Positions 24,045 to 34,365 of a stretch of DNA of 64,000 bases are shown here, in pieces. The notes under the pieces are model-generated. The model was not told the origin of the DNA and made no database searches. It saw only the letters and a list, made by a program, of their open reading frames with translations. Position 1 is the first letter of the stretch. Each line of letters starts with the position of its first letter. A program made the position numbers and the translations under genes. Location: the NCBI RefSeq assembly GCF_029168945.1, contig NC_083604.1, positions 68,588,211 to 68,652,210 on the forward strand, in the 5' to 3' direction. The DNA is from Cannabis sativa. Its lineage: Eukaryota > Streptophyta > Magnoliopsida > Rosales > Cannabaceae.

Positions 24045-24870
24045 AGGGAAAGGCTCTCTTGGTCCAAGACTGTTTGGGATAGGTTAATCATTCCCAAGCA
24101 CAAGTTTATTCTATGACTTGTGTTCTGGGGAAGATTAAACACCAAAGAGAGGATAGGTAAATACAACACAACCATGGATTTGACATGTTTACTTTGTGGA
24201 CAAGAAGAAGAATCAAGTAATCACTTATTCTTTGAGTGTGAGTATAGCCGAAGTTGTTTAAAGGGGATTAATTCTTGGCTGCAATGGAGATCGACATCAA
24301 CTAATATGCAGCAGTTAGCAAAGTATATCAGCAAGAACAAAGCAGTACCGACTGCTAGGAGGAGCATTTTGAGAACAATTCTTGCTGGGCTGGTGTATCA
24401 CATCTAGAAAGCCAGAAATGATGTCCTTTGGCATCAAAAACTGTGGCATACAAAGGTCATCATACAACGGGTACAACAAGAATGTAAACTCAGAATTTTG
24501 GGGTTGCCAACCAAGCTTACTGAAGAGGATAAACAATGGTTGTTAAGAAGCTAATTGTAATAGATTTGTAAGCACCGACTGTAGCATTGTAATGATGAGT
24601 TGTTTAGACTAACTGAAAATGTAATTAGCTAAGGTAGAGCACTAAGAGATACGAGGAAAGTGAATTGAGGAAGGGAAATTTAATTTTCTATACTTAAAAA
24701 ACCTTAATATTTTATTCTTAAACCAATACATTTCAAACTAAAAAATATATGACACTTTTATCTAAAACCCAAAAACACCCCTCTCATAACTCAGCCCCAT
24801 TTTTTTCCAACCCGCATATGTATCGGATCCCCCATCGGGCCCATCGGACCCCGCATCGGACCCCCATCGG

Positions 24871-25030
24871 CTCTCTTCCTCTCTCTCAAACCGAAAATAA
24901 GAAAGAAAAAAAAAACCTAGAGTCTGATGGTCGGACCATGGGGTCCGATGGGTCGAACCCCCCCATGGTCCGACCATCGGACTCTGGGTTTTTTTTTTGT
25001 TTTCGGTTTGAGAGAGAGGAAGAGAGAGGG
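24871..25030. repeat. Long palindrome (about 70-base arms) in the Mutator-like element
   Basis: The left arm 24871-24942 (CTCTCTCAAACCGAAAA ... AGTCTGATGGTCGGACCATG) is matched in inverted order by 24961-25030 (CATGGTCCGACCATCGGACT ... TTTTCGGTTTGAGAGAGAG). The 18-base centre is GTCCGATGGGTCGAACCC-like. If transcribed it would make a hairpin. Confidence 0.85.
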
Positions 25031-25039
25031 GGGTTGGGT

Positions 25040-25243
25040 CCGAGAGAGGGGGGCTGGGTCGGAGGTGGTGGAGGTGAGCCGTGGAGGTGGTGGTGCGTTT
25101 GGGTGGTCCGAGAGAGGGGGGCTGGGTCGGAGGTGGTGGAGGTGAGCCGTGGAGGTGGTGGTGCGTTTGGGTGGTCCGAGAGAGGGGGGCTGGGTCGGAG
25201 GTGGTGGTGCGGTGATTTGGTGCGGCGTTTGGGTGGTCCGAGA
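25040..25243. repeat. 68-bp G-rich tandem repeat
   Basis: Units starting CCGAGAGAGGGGGGCTGGGT begin at 25040, 25108 and 25176. The first two are 68 bases and nearly identical; the third is shortened to about 62. They are purine-rich on the plus strand. Confidence 0.88.
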
Positions 25244-25690
25244 GAGGGAGTCTTCGGTCGGTCGGTAGGTCGACCGGGGCTGCGTGGTGGGTTGGGGCAG
25301 TCAGTGGGTGGGTGGGTGATGATGGTTGAAGGTTGGGGGCGATTTGTTGGTGGGTGGGTGAAGAGATGCCGAGAGTGAGAGAGAAAGATAGATGCAGAGA
25401 GAGTTTGAGGGAAGGAGAGAGAAAGGGTTTGAGTTATGAGAGGGGTATTTTTGGGGTTTTGAAAAAAGTGTCATATTTTTTTTAGTTTAAAATGTATTGG
25501 TTTAAAAATAAAATATTAAAAAATTTTAAGTATAGAAAATCAAATTTCCCTTGAGGAATGTGGTTTGTAAATTGTAAAATTTTGGTTGAGCAATACAATG
25601 ATTCTTATTCATAAAAAAAAAAAAACAATATTCTTCAAATTATAAATTTCAACTTCAATATTCAAATACAATCAAAATTATCAACTATAA

Positions 25691-27202
25691 AGAATTAAAC
25701 AAGGTTGGCGATTATTAACAAATCCATCGTCTCTTGTTGCTCGAGTGTTTCAAGCAAGATATTATCCTCAAGGTTCGTTTTTTGATGCTGAGTTGGGTTC
25801 AAACCCGAGCTATGCTTGGCGAAGTGTTTTTGAAGCTCAGGAAATTATAAAAATGGGAGCTCGATGGAGGATCGGATCGGGCACTTCCATTCCAGTTCTT
25901 AATCAACCGTGGCTTCCTTCAAAAGACAATCCCTATGTGATTTCTTCTCATGAAGCTCTTCGTCATTGTTCTGTTTTTAACTTGTTACAAGTTGAAAAAA
26001 TGAGTTGGGATGAAGAAATATTGAAAGATTTGTTTGAACCGAGAGATATTGATCTCATTCGCAACATACCTCTACCTTTAACACTGAATATGGACTCATG
26101 GTATTGGGCGTTTGAAGATTATGGAAGCTATTCTGTTAGGAGTGCCTATCGTGCGTTGCAAGAGCTTAATGGGAGATGGAATTCTCAAGACAACTCTGGT
26201 TTTTGGAAAAAGTTTTGGTATTTAAAACTCCCTCCAAAAGTTAAGAATTTTTTTTGGCGGGCCCTCTCTAATTGTCTTCCGACTCTTGTTTCACTTCGAA
26301 CTAAGCGAGTGAATGTGACTAGTATTTGCCCTCTTTGTAGTGGAGATGCCGAGACTACATTTCATCTTATGGTTACTTGTCCTTTTACTATGGCTTGTTT
26401 GGAGAGAGGATTGGGTTTTACTGTCTTGAGTGGAGTTGCTGATTTTGGTTACTGGTTTGAGAGCTTCTGTAATGCTCACCCAGGAGATGGTATTGATAAA
26501 ATGGCTATGATCTTGTGGGGTGTTTGGGGATCTAGAAATGATTTGCTTTGGAACAAAAAGCTTGCTTCTGTTGAAAGAGTTGTATCTGCTGCAGTTACGT
26601 ACCTTGAACTTTGGAAAGTTGCTCAGTTGAAAAATGGAGATGTTTCGACATCTACTAGCCATGCCTCGGCTGGTTTTGAGCTTTGGAGTAAACCATCTTT
26701 GGGTGAGTTGAAGGTTAATTACGATGCAGTTATTTTTTCAAGAGAAAAGAGTCATGGTTTGGGGTGGATTGCTCGTGACTCGGCTGGGGTGCTTCTTAGT
26801 GCTGCTGCCGCGAAGAGATTTGGTGGTGTCGACCCTGTGGTGGTTGAAGCAATGTCAATGAAGGAAGCTTTAAGCTGGCTTAAACAAACTTGGGGTGATG
26901 GTGGTTCAGTTGAAGGTTGGATCCCTACTAGGGTATGTGTGGAGACGGATTGTCTAGTGTTGGTGAATGCTATTAACAATAATAGGCAAATTCTTTCTCC
27001 TCTTAGTTTAATTGTTTCAGATTGTATTAGCCTTATACGATCTCTTTCGATGTTTGTTATTTCAGTTCAGTTTGTTAAACGGTCTGGGAACCAAGCGGCT
27101 AATTGGTTAGCTCGTTCTTCTGGTTCATGTCCTGACCGTCTTTCCTGTAGGGGGTATGTCCCTACAGGTTTGGAAGCTATTTTATTAGCTGATTTGCATT
27201 AA
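25691..27202 (+). CDS. LINE copy D, intact C-terminal part of ORF2: zinc-binding RT domain plus RNase H-like domain
   Basis: An open frame of about 503 codons runs from 25691 to TAA at 27200-27202. It has no ATG at its start (the first recognisable residues are KQGWRLLTNPSSLVARVFQA), so it is the tail of a larger ORF2, cut at its 5' end. It contains the segment WRIGSGTSIPVLNQPWLP, the zinc-binding domain at 26090-26400 (YSVRSAYRALQ, FFWRALSNCLPT, CPLCSGDAETTFHLMVTCPF) and the RNase H-like domain at 26690-27160 (VNYDAVIF, VVEAMSMKEALSWL, VCVETDCLVLVNAI, GNQAANWLARSS). The frame is undamaged, unlike the neighbouring copies, so this is the youngest LINE here. It has no RT core and cannot move on its own. 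Confidence 0.88.
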   Translation, partial: RIKQGWRLLTNPSSLVARVFQARYYPQGSFFDAELGSNPSYAWRSVFEAQEIIKMGARWRIGSGTSIPVLNQPWLPSKDNPYVISSHEALRHCSVFNLLQVEKMSWDEEILKDLFEPRDIDLIRNIPLPLTLNMDSWYWAFEDYGSYSVRSAYRALQELNGRWNSQDNSGFWKKFWYLKLPPKVKNFFWRALSNCLPTLVSLRTKRVNVTSICPLCSGDAETTFHLMVTCPFTMACLERGLGFTVLSGVADFGYWFESFCNAHPGDGIDKMAMILWGVWGSRNDLLWNKKLASVERVVSAAVTYLELWKVAQLKNGDVSTSTSHASAGFELWSKPSLGELKVNYDAVIFSREKSHGLGWIARDSAGVLLSAAAAKRFGGVDPVVVEAMSMKEALSWLKQTWGDGGSVEGWIPTRVCVETDCLVLVNAINNNRQILSPLSLIVSDCISLIRSLSMFVISVQFVKRSGNQAANWLARSSGSCPDRLSCRGYVPTGLEAILLADLH

Positions 27203-27234
27203 TAAAGTTGCAATCTTTGTTTCAAAAAAAAAAA
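27201..27234 (+). terminator. LINE copy D 3' end: AATAAA and poly(A) tail
   Basis: AATAAA overlaps the stop codon at 27201-27206 and an A-run lies at 27224-27234. ACTATAAA follows at 27236-27243 and also precedes the LINE at 25684-25691, a likely target-site duplication. Confidence 0.75.
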
Positions 27235-27243
27235 TACTATAAA

Positions 27244-28050
27244 ATACAATTTTTAAATGTAAAATAGTTTAACATTAAACGTAATTTATATATTATATTA
27301 TAGATAATTTTAGTAAAAATGTATAAATCAGTTTATTCGATTTATTTAAGCAGGTTAGAATAATATTCAACTTGCATAATATATTTATTAAATAGTTTGG
27401 ATTTTTCGCTAAGTTATTTACGTTGTATTTTTTTGTCGATTTATTCAGTTTAATTTGAGTGTTATAGTCGGATTAGACGATTTGTAAAGTAACTATAGAG
27501 AGTATTAAAAATGTGTAGAATGATATTCGGATCTAATCCTAACTGTGTAACTGAAGAAATGTTATATAAATAATATTTGGTTAACCTTAACCACAGCTAA
27601 GTATGATTTATAATTTAAATAATATTTGGTTAACCTTAACCACACCATAATAAAGAGTTTATCAATTAATTAAAATTAAAAGTGGGCCGGCAAAAAGCAC
27701 AAGTCTTCCAGCATTGGGTCCCCGTTGTCGGGCCACAACCCCGCAAAATCTGTGGATCTTAATAAAGTTAGGTTGCCTTACCCACATTCTAATTCTATTA
27801 TCATTATTATTATTTAATTTTAATTTTATTATAGTGATTTTGGTCATCTTGCCTATTGATCAATATCCATACATTGTTACATTATGCATATAATACGTAC
27901 TATCATAAATATAAGATGAAATAACTCTCCATAACACTTCAACATCTCCCATAAATTTTTTGACTTTGACTTTTTGTATGATGCTTATTTGTGTAAAATA
28001 GTAGAAAGTTATGTATAGTATAGTATTACTCATCATCTAGGTATTATTAA
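27244..28050. other. AT-rich stretch with short direct repeats
   Basis: No gene recognised. AATAATATTTGGTTAACCTT occurs twice (near 27568 and 27618). Bases 27247-27315 resemble 23483-23540 (shared TATTATATTATAGATAATTT). Confidence 0.55.
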
Positions 28051-28552
28051 GAAAAATTGAGTTTTTTTATACTTAATTTTGTTATTTAATTAAAGAAATT
28101 TTATTAATTTTGTATTATATGATTTGAGATTATTTTATCAAGCTAAAAGAGAAATGTAAAAAGGATTGAGTTTGAGTTAGAGAGAGTAATAAAAGTGGAA
28201 TAAGTTGAGAATTATTTTTTTATTAGACATTAATTAACCAAACATAATTGTAAAATAATTTAATTTAATTGATAAATACTCTTTTTTATAATCAAAGTAC
28301 TAAATATAGCTTCACATAACTTATTAAAATTAAAGCTCCTAATGCACATAATGAGAATATAACCTATAAAAATGCGTATAAATTAAAGAATAATAAAAGA
28401 AAGGTAAAAAAATAAAATAGACTATGAAAAGTGGATATATAATTTAATTTTTTAATAAAAGTAATATTAAATATAAACATATTTTTGATATAGTATAAAA
28501 ATAATTTTTTTTTAATTAAATAGTAAATTAAGCACAAAAACTCTAATTTTTC
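28051..28552. mobile_element. MITE-like element, first of a tandem pair
   Basis: The left end GAAAAATTGAGTTTTTTTAT followed by CTTAATTTTG is mirrored by the right end (AATTAAGCACAAAAACTCTA then ATTTTTC). The interior is AT-rich with no coding. Confidence 0.6.
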
Positions 28553-28719
28553 TTTTATTATCCATTATTGGATTAAAATCTAATTTTTAAAAATTAATAT
28601 TTAATTATCGTTAATTTTTGAAATTTCTCATTAATAGGTAATACTCATTAATAAATAATCCATATACATTAATATGAGTGCACTCTTAATTGGTATTACC
28701 TATGAATGAATATTATTAT

Positions 28720-28972
28720 GAAAATTTAAATTTTTATGTTTAATTTTTTATCTAATTAAAAAATATATCTCAATTTTACATTATATGAGCTAGAGTTATT
28801 CCATCCGCTGAAAGAAATAATAATAATAAAAATAATATTTGGGAAAAAAATAAGATAAGAAAAAGTTGAGTTTGACATATATAATTTTTTATAAACATAT
28901 TTTTGATATAGTACAAAATGAGATACTTTTTTTAACTAAGTATCTAAATTGAGCATAAAACTTAAATTTCTA
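28720..28972. mobile_element. MITE-like element, second of a tandem pair
   Basis: It has ends related to those of 28051-28552 (AATTTAAATTTTTATGTTTA mirrored by TGAGCATAAAACTTAAATTT). The flank after it (ATCAAAATCTAAC, AATTAATATTTA, GGATAATACTCATTAA) also resembles the flank after the first, so element and flank were duplicated together. Confidence 0.55.
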
Positions 28973-29107
28973 TTTTATTATTTGTTATTAGATCAAAATC
29001 TAACGGATTAGTATATTTAAAATTAATATTTATAGTCAAATTTCTTTAGTAACTATTAATGGATAATACTCATTAAGAAGTGTTCGATATATATAAATAT
29101 ATATATT

Positions 29108-29512
29108 AGGGTGATCTACAATGTATCCCTTAAAAGAGGTGCACCGTTGCACTTTCTATCTGCTTCGACATCTAAGAAAAATTTTTAGTCTATCTAGTCT
29201 TGTATGTTATGGTTACTTAAGATATTCTGCAAAATTTTTAAAAAAAATTGTAATAATTTACAATATATAAAATAGTGTTGAAACAGTCTGTTTCATACGC
29301 GTATAAAATAAAAGAGTTACACGTATAACAAACTGTTTCAACTCTATTTTTAGCATGTTAAATTTCTCAAAAGTTTGTAAGATGTCTTAAAAATTATAAC
29401 GCATACAACCATGAAAAAAAACTAGACTAAAAAATTCTTCTAAATGTTGAAACAGATATGGGTGCATTGATGCACCCTTTTTAGGAGGGTGCATTGTAGA
29501 ACTTTCTTATAT
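29108..29512. mobile_element. Foldback MITE, about 405 bp, arms almost full length
   Basis: The left arm (GTGATCTACAATGTATCCCT, AAAAGAGGTGCACCGTTGCA, TTTTTAGTCTATCTAGTC, GTTGAAACAGTCTGTTT) has an inverted partner from 29510 back to 29320 (AGGGTGCATTGTAGAACTTT, GACTAAAAAATTC, ACAAACTGTTTCAACTC). The loop is about 20 bases around 29310. The arms are roughly 190 bases with scattered mismatches. Confidence 0.78.
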
Positions 29513-29899
29513 ATTATAATTTAAAATTAATTAAAATTTAAATATGTGAAATTCTATATTAATTTTCACATTTCAACGTAAGTATATAATTTTATTGGCA
29601 TTTATAATATATGTATATATTATATATATTTTAATTACATGATATAATATTTAATTTCTATTTTATTATATACAATAATGATATATAATTATATTGTCAT
29701 AGTATATATATTTTAATTATAGCATATAATTTAGTTAGTGTGGTATACATATTTTTAGTAATATATTTTTCTTTTATTATTGTTGGTATATCTTTCTTGG
29801 TGAATGTTTCAATATAGGGTGTTGGATTTCTCCATATATTCTTAGCATTTTTCTATATATTTATGATGAATGGTTCAATATAGGGTGTTGGCTACTTTT
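29513..29899. other. AT-rich stretch with a short repeat
   Basis: TTCAATATAGGGTGTTGG occurs twice (about 29809 and 29874). Nothing else recognised. Confidence 0.5.
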
Positions 29900-31085
29900 T
29901 GATCTCTTCTGACTGTTCCTACTCCAGCAAAGTGGGTAAGGAATTTTAGGCACAAGTGTCGAACAAATGTTATGGCTCTGAAATCTACTAGTTTCAGACG
30001 ACCAAATATAGTATTGTATGCTGTCAAACAATCAACGACCACGAAAGTACTATACTTAAAGGTGCTCTGGGTATATTAGGACAAAGGGTGATGGGGAGAC
30101 ATACTTTTCCTATGGGAATGAGAGAATCCTCATTGAAATTAGTGAGTTGGGAACTGCATGAGACCAGATCTTGGTTAGTAAGACCAAATTCTAAGAATTC
30201 AGCCTTGAACAAGGTGTTATCTGAGCTTTCATTATCTACCAAAATGCGGGCTACAATTTTGTTGGCAACTGGAGTATTTGTGACTAAAGGATCATGATGA
30301 GGAAAATATATAGATCTTACATCCTTTTGTGAAAGTTATGACTTAACCCATAAATCTAGGTCTTTGGGCATGCAACTGATTTAATTCCCACACCTCATCA
30401 TTGTGATCCAATGCTTTAACATTCTATTTTTGATCTCTTCAAGGAGTTCTTTCGATATGGGGACCTCTGGAGATTATGGCTATTTGCCCGTTTGGCCTAG
30501 GAGGAAGACTCAATTGTCCGATAGGTTGCCCAGGACCTAATGCTAGCGGGGCTGCTGCTAGAGGTGCTTGTATGGCTCTTGGAGGAACCTGAGCTCCTAG
30601 TGCATGTGGAAACCTTCTTGGATTCCTTGCTAACACTTGCGGTCTAATAGGTCCTCGCATTTGCGCTAAATGATTCCTTACCCATTCATGGAGGTGGCCT
30701 AGCTTGATCAAGTTTTTAATCTCGCCCTTCAAGGACTTGCATTCGTTGGTATCATATCAATTATCATCATGATACTCGCATCTCTTATTGGGGTCCTCTT
30801 GGAGCAGTCTCAAAACAATGGCGGAGGTTGAGGTAGTAGACATTTTGGTGAGTCGCCAAGTAGACGCTCTCTTGGGTGTCTATTAATTTTGTATATTGGG
30901 TATACTCTGCTTATAACTAGGTGTCTTCCTCCTTTTCTTGTTATCGGTTCGTGTGCTTCCCTTATTCAATCTCTTACTTCAGATGGTTTATTTAGTGGAA
31001 GCAACACTAGTAGTTGGAGTTGTTATCGAGGTAGGATACTAGGAGAGTGCTCCAGAAGCAACATTAAAAGTTGTTGGCACCCCAA
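29900..31085 (-). pseudogene. Gag tail and protease of gypsy element 2, inverted relative to its pol
   Basis: On the minus strand this reads the Gag zinc-knuckle region (TNECKSLKGEIKNLIKLGHL near 30740), a proline-rich stretch, then the protease start (VDNESSDNTLFKAEFLEFGL near 30240; element 1 has IDNGSS) and the region AYNTIFGRLKLVDFRAI (near 30020), ending at 29920. It parallels element 1 closely but its protease motif carries E where G is normal. Several stops. Element 1 continues into RT here; this copy does not. Confidence 0.82.
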
Positions 31086-31089
31086 TTCA

Positions 31090-31090
<1 letters not shown>

Positions 31091-31120
<30 letters not shown>
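31091..31120. repeat. (AT)n/(TG)n microsatellite at the inversion junction
   Basis: About 24 bases of alternating AT followed by TGTGTGTG lie exactly between the minus-strand gag block and the plus-strand RT block. Confidence 0.9.
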
Positions 31121-31121
<1 letters not shown>

Positions 31122-34100
31122 TGCTAAACCAAATAGAACATGGGGAACCTACATAGATTTCTCCGACCTGAATAAAGCATGTTAGAAAGATTGCTTTCCA
31201 TTTCTAAGGTTGATCAATTATTCAATGCAACAGCAGGACACGAGTTGATGACCTTTATAGATGCATATTTTAGATATAAACAGATAAAAATGTATGTCTC
31301 AGATCAAGAACACATAAGCTTCATTACTAACATAGGGTTGTACTATTACAAAGTTATACCATTTGGACTAAAGAATGCTGGAGCAACGTACCAATACCTC
31401 TAGAATGGTATGTTTAAAAACTAGATAGATTGGAACATAGAAGTTTATGTGGACGATATGTTAGTAAATTCAATCAAGAGCGAGGACCATGCAGAAGACT
31501 TCGCAAAATGCTTCTCAATATTGAAAAAAATTCAGTATGAAGTTGAATTTCAAGAAATGTTCGTTCGGGAGTTCATCAAGGAAATTCCTTGGTTTTATAG
31601 TTAACACAAGAGGAATGGAGGCTAACCTTGAGAAGATAAAGCACTGCTCGACATGGCTTCACCAAAAAATTCAAAGGAAGTTCAGACACTAATCGAAAGA
31701 ATCGCAGCCTTAAACAAATTCATCTCAAAGTATAATGATAAAATGTCTCCAATTCTTTAATATTTTGCGAGGTAATAAGGAATTTAAATGAACCGAGGAG
31801 TGTGAGCACGCCTTTCAAGAAATCAAGAAACACCTCTCCACACCATTTATAATGGCAACACCAATAATTGGAGAGGTGTTATATATCTATCTAGTCGTCT
31901 CAAAGAATTCCAAAAGTCAGCTTTAGTACGAGAGAAGGGAAAAATCTAGCAACCAGTTTACTATATAAGTAAACGATTATTGATGGCAGAATTGAGATAT
32001 CCCCCACTTAAAAAACTTGCAATTATTTTGGTGCACGCCTCGAAAAAGATGCAACCGTATTTTTAAGTACATCCAATCAGAGTGTTGACAAACCAGCCAT
32101 TGCGACAGGTATTATCAAAACCTGATGCATCGAGAAGACTGATAAAATGGTCAATCGAATTGGGGTAGTTTGAAATAACATACCATCCTCAAGCCGCTAT
32201 TAAGGGTCAAGCATTAGCAGATTTCCTAGAAGAAGGAATAAGCTCTGATGAAGCACTTAAAGAAGAAACAGTTCAGAGAGTCTAGAAGTTGTTTGTAGAT
32301 GGTGCCTCAAACGACAATGGCTCAGGGGCAGGTATCATAATGATATTTCCTAAAAAATTTAGATTTCATTATGGACTAAGGCTCCGATTTAAAGAATCAA
32401 ATTATGAGGTGGAGTATGAGGCATTACTAGCAGGACTATGGATCGTTGAAACCCTTAAAGTCAAAGCAATTCAATGCTTCCATGATTCACAACTAGTTGT
32501 AAATAAAGTGATGGGTGAATACCAGGCAAAAGGTACTAGGATGGAAAAATACTTAGATAAAGTTTGAAAGAATTTGGAGGCGTTCGATTATTCTAAAATT
32601 GAGCAAGTTCTAAGAGAACAAAACTCTAATGTTGATGCTTTAGCAAAGTTGGCATCGTAGTTGGAATCGAATAACCTCAATTTAGTTCCAGTAGAGCTAT
32701 TATGCGAGCTGAGTATCTATGAAGATGAAGAGCAAGAAATATAAAGGATTGATTCAAGTCCCACATGGATGATACCTATCATAAAATACTTGTTGAATGG
32801 TGAACTTTCAATAGATAAAAGCGATGCATGTAAACTCATGTATGCAATCCCAAGATATACAGCTGTTGAGGGAAAACTTTATAAAAGAGAATAATTAATG
32901 CCCCTATTATGATGTGTACTCCTAGCAGAAGCCAATAATATTCATTAAAGATAATTATGAGGACTTATGTGGGGATTATGCTAGATGGTAAAACCTATAT
33001 AAGAAGATAATCTGACAAGGCTATTTTTGGCCTACCATCAATAAAGACACTCATGAGTTTGTCAAAAAATACGACAAGTGTCAATAATTTTCACATATAC
33101 TAAGGATACCACCAATTGAACTTCGTATGATGAGGTCACCTTACCCATTTACAATATAGGGGATTGATTTAATTGGATCTTTACCAATTGGGCGAGGAGG
33201 TGCTAAGTATGTGGTGGTCATAGTTAACTTCTTTACTGAATGGACTGAAGCCAAACCACTGGTTTCAATTACCTCAAAAAAGTCCTGGACTTCATGATTA
33301 AGAATATTATTTGTAGGTTTGAAACCCATAAAGATAGTGTCTAACAACAAAGCTCAGTTTGATGGAGATTTGTTCATTGAATTCTATCAAAGGTATAAGA
33401 TACAGGTGTTCATAAAAACCGATAAACCGAAACCGACCAGACCGTAATCAAATTTTTGGTTCCACGTCATCACCGAATTTGGCGGTCGGTTTCGGTTTCG
33501 ATTTTTTTGACATGGCGGTCGGTTTCGGTTTTTGAAATAAAAAAAATGGTTAAACCAAAAAACCGCCAAAATTGCCAAAAACCGCCCAAAACCGCAAAAA
33601 ATTGTCCAAAACCGCCAAAAACTGCCAAAAAATGTCTAAAACTGCCAAATCGAAAACCGCCAAAAACCGTATGGTCAGTTTTATACGGTTATAATTTCTA
33701 AATGGTCGGTTATAAAATTATAAAAACTGACCATAACCGACCGATTTTCACCCCTAGTATAAGATTATTAAAAGATTCTCGTCAGTAGCAAGGCCACAAG
33801 CCAATGGTCAAGTCGAGGCTGTTAATAAAATCTTGAAAGACACTATAAAAAGAAGCTTGATGAGGCTAAGGGAAAATGGGTAGACAAGCCACGTCAAGTA
33901 CTCTGGGCTTATTGGATAACAGAAAAAATAGCAACGAGACATACTATTTTTTCACTAGCATTCAGCTCGGAAGCCATGTTTCTAGTAGAAGTTAAAATTA
34001 CGACACACAAGTGAGAATTCTACCACCAAGAATAAAACCAAGAACTACTCAAGGTATCCTTAGATTTGCTCAACGAAAAATGCACTGATTCAAAAATTAT

Positions 34101-34365
34101 AAAAGCTTCATACTAACATCGAATCACAAGACACTTCAATAAAAGAGTTCGAAAAAGACTTTTTAAAGTGGAGATTTGGTGTTGTGATGCATGTTTGCTA
34201 ATACACGAGACCCTGCAATAGGAGTATTTAACTCAAATTAGAAAGGTCCTTATATTATCGAAGTTGTTATAAGAATGAGAGTTTATAAATTGGCATGGTT
34301 TAACGACTCGCTGATAAAAAACACCTGGAACATTGAGCACTTAAGATCCTATTACCAGTAGCTGA
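31121..34365 (+). pseudogene. RT, dual RNase H and integrase of gypsy element 2
   Basis: Plus-strand pieces in order: VAKPNRTWGTYIDFSDLNKA (31125), IDAYFRYKQIKMYVSDQEHI and VIPFGLKNAGATYQ (31260-31400), an intact catalytic box EVYVDDMLVNS (31440), the RNase H region (31800-32160, heavily broken), the second RNase H MFVDGASNDNGSGAGIIMIF and SNYEVEYEALLAGLWIVE (32289-32560), then integrase: a decayed zinc finger near 32960-33090, the core start GIDLIGSLPIGRGG (33160), ARPQANGQVEAVNKILK (33800) and a C-terminus ending NIEHLRSYYQ at 34362. More than ten stops or shifts. AT content is higher than in element 1, suggesting greater age. Confidence 0.85.
33401..33756. mobile_element. hAT-like MITE, 356 bp, in the integrase of gypsy element 2
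   Basis: The ends are TACAGGTGTTCATAAAAACC and GACCGATTTTCACCCCTA. GTATAAGA flanks it immediately on both sides (33393-33400 and 33757-33764), a perfect 8-bp duplication. Removing the insert and one repeat restores the integrase reading, so the site of insertion is certain. The interior has many AACCGCCAAA-like tandem motifs. Confidence 0.92.

Larger units (their letters stand above)
24673..25550. mobile_element. Mutator-like non-autonomous element, 878 bp, long inverted repeats
   Basis: The termini are GGGAAATTTAATTTTCTATA and its inverted partner at 25550. The inverted repeats run about 125 bases, through CTAAAAAATATATGACACTT and CCCCTCTCATAACTCA. TTGAGGAA flanks the element exactly on both sides (24665-24672 and 25551-25558). 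Long repeats and an 8-9 bp duplication fit a Mutator-like element, although 8 bp also fits hAT. It has no transposase; the cargo is a palindrome and G-rich repeats. Confidence 0.82.
24045..25625 (+). pseudogene. LINE copy C, 3' end with zinc-binding RT domain, interrupted by a Mutator-like element
   Basis: The plus strand reads SKTVWDRLIIPKHKFIL, then a stop where tryptophan is usual, LVFWGRLNTKERIGKYN, the zinc domain CLLCGQEEESSNHLFFECEY and the tail LAGLVYHI, stop, KARNDVLWH (24050-24550). An untranslated tail follows, split by the element at 24673-25550, and ends in a poly(A) run at about 25612-25625. It is a 5'-truncated LINE. Confidence 0.8.

Noticed and set aside
24749..25378. 209-codon glycine-rich frame
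   Set aside because: It reads through the palindrome and the 68-bp G-rich repeats of a non-autonomous element; there is no independent support.
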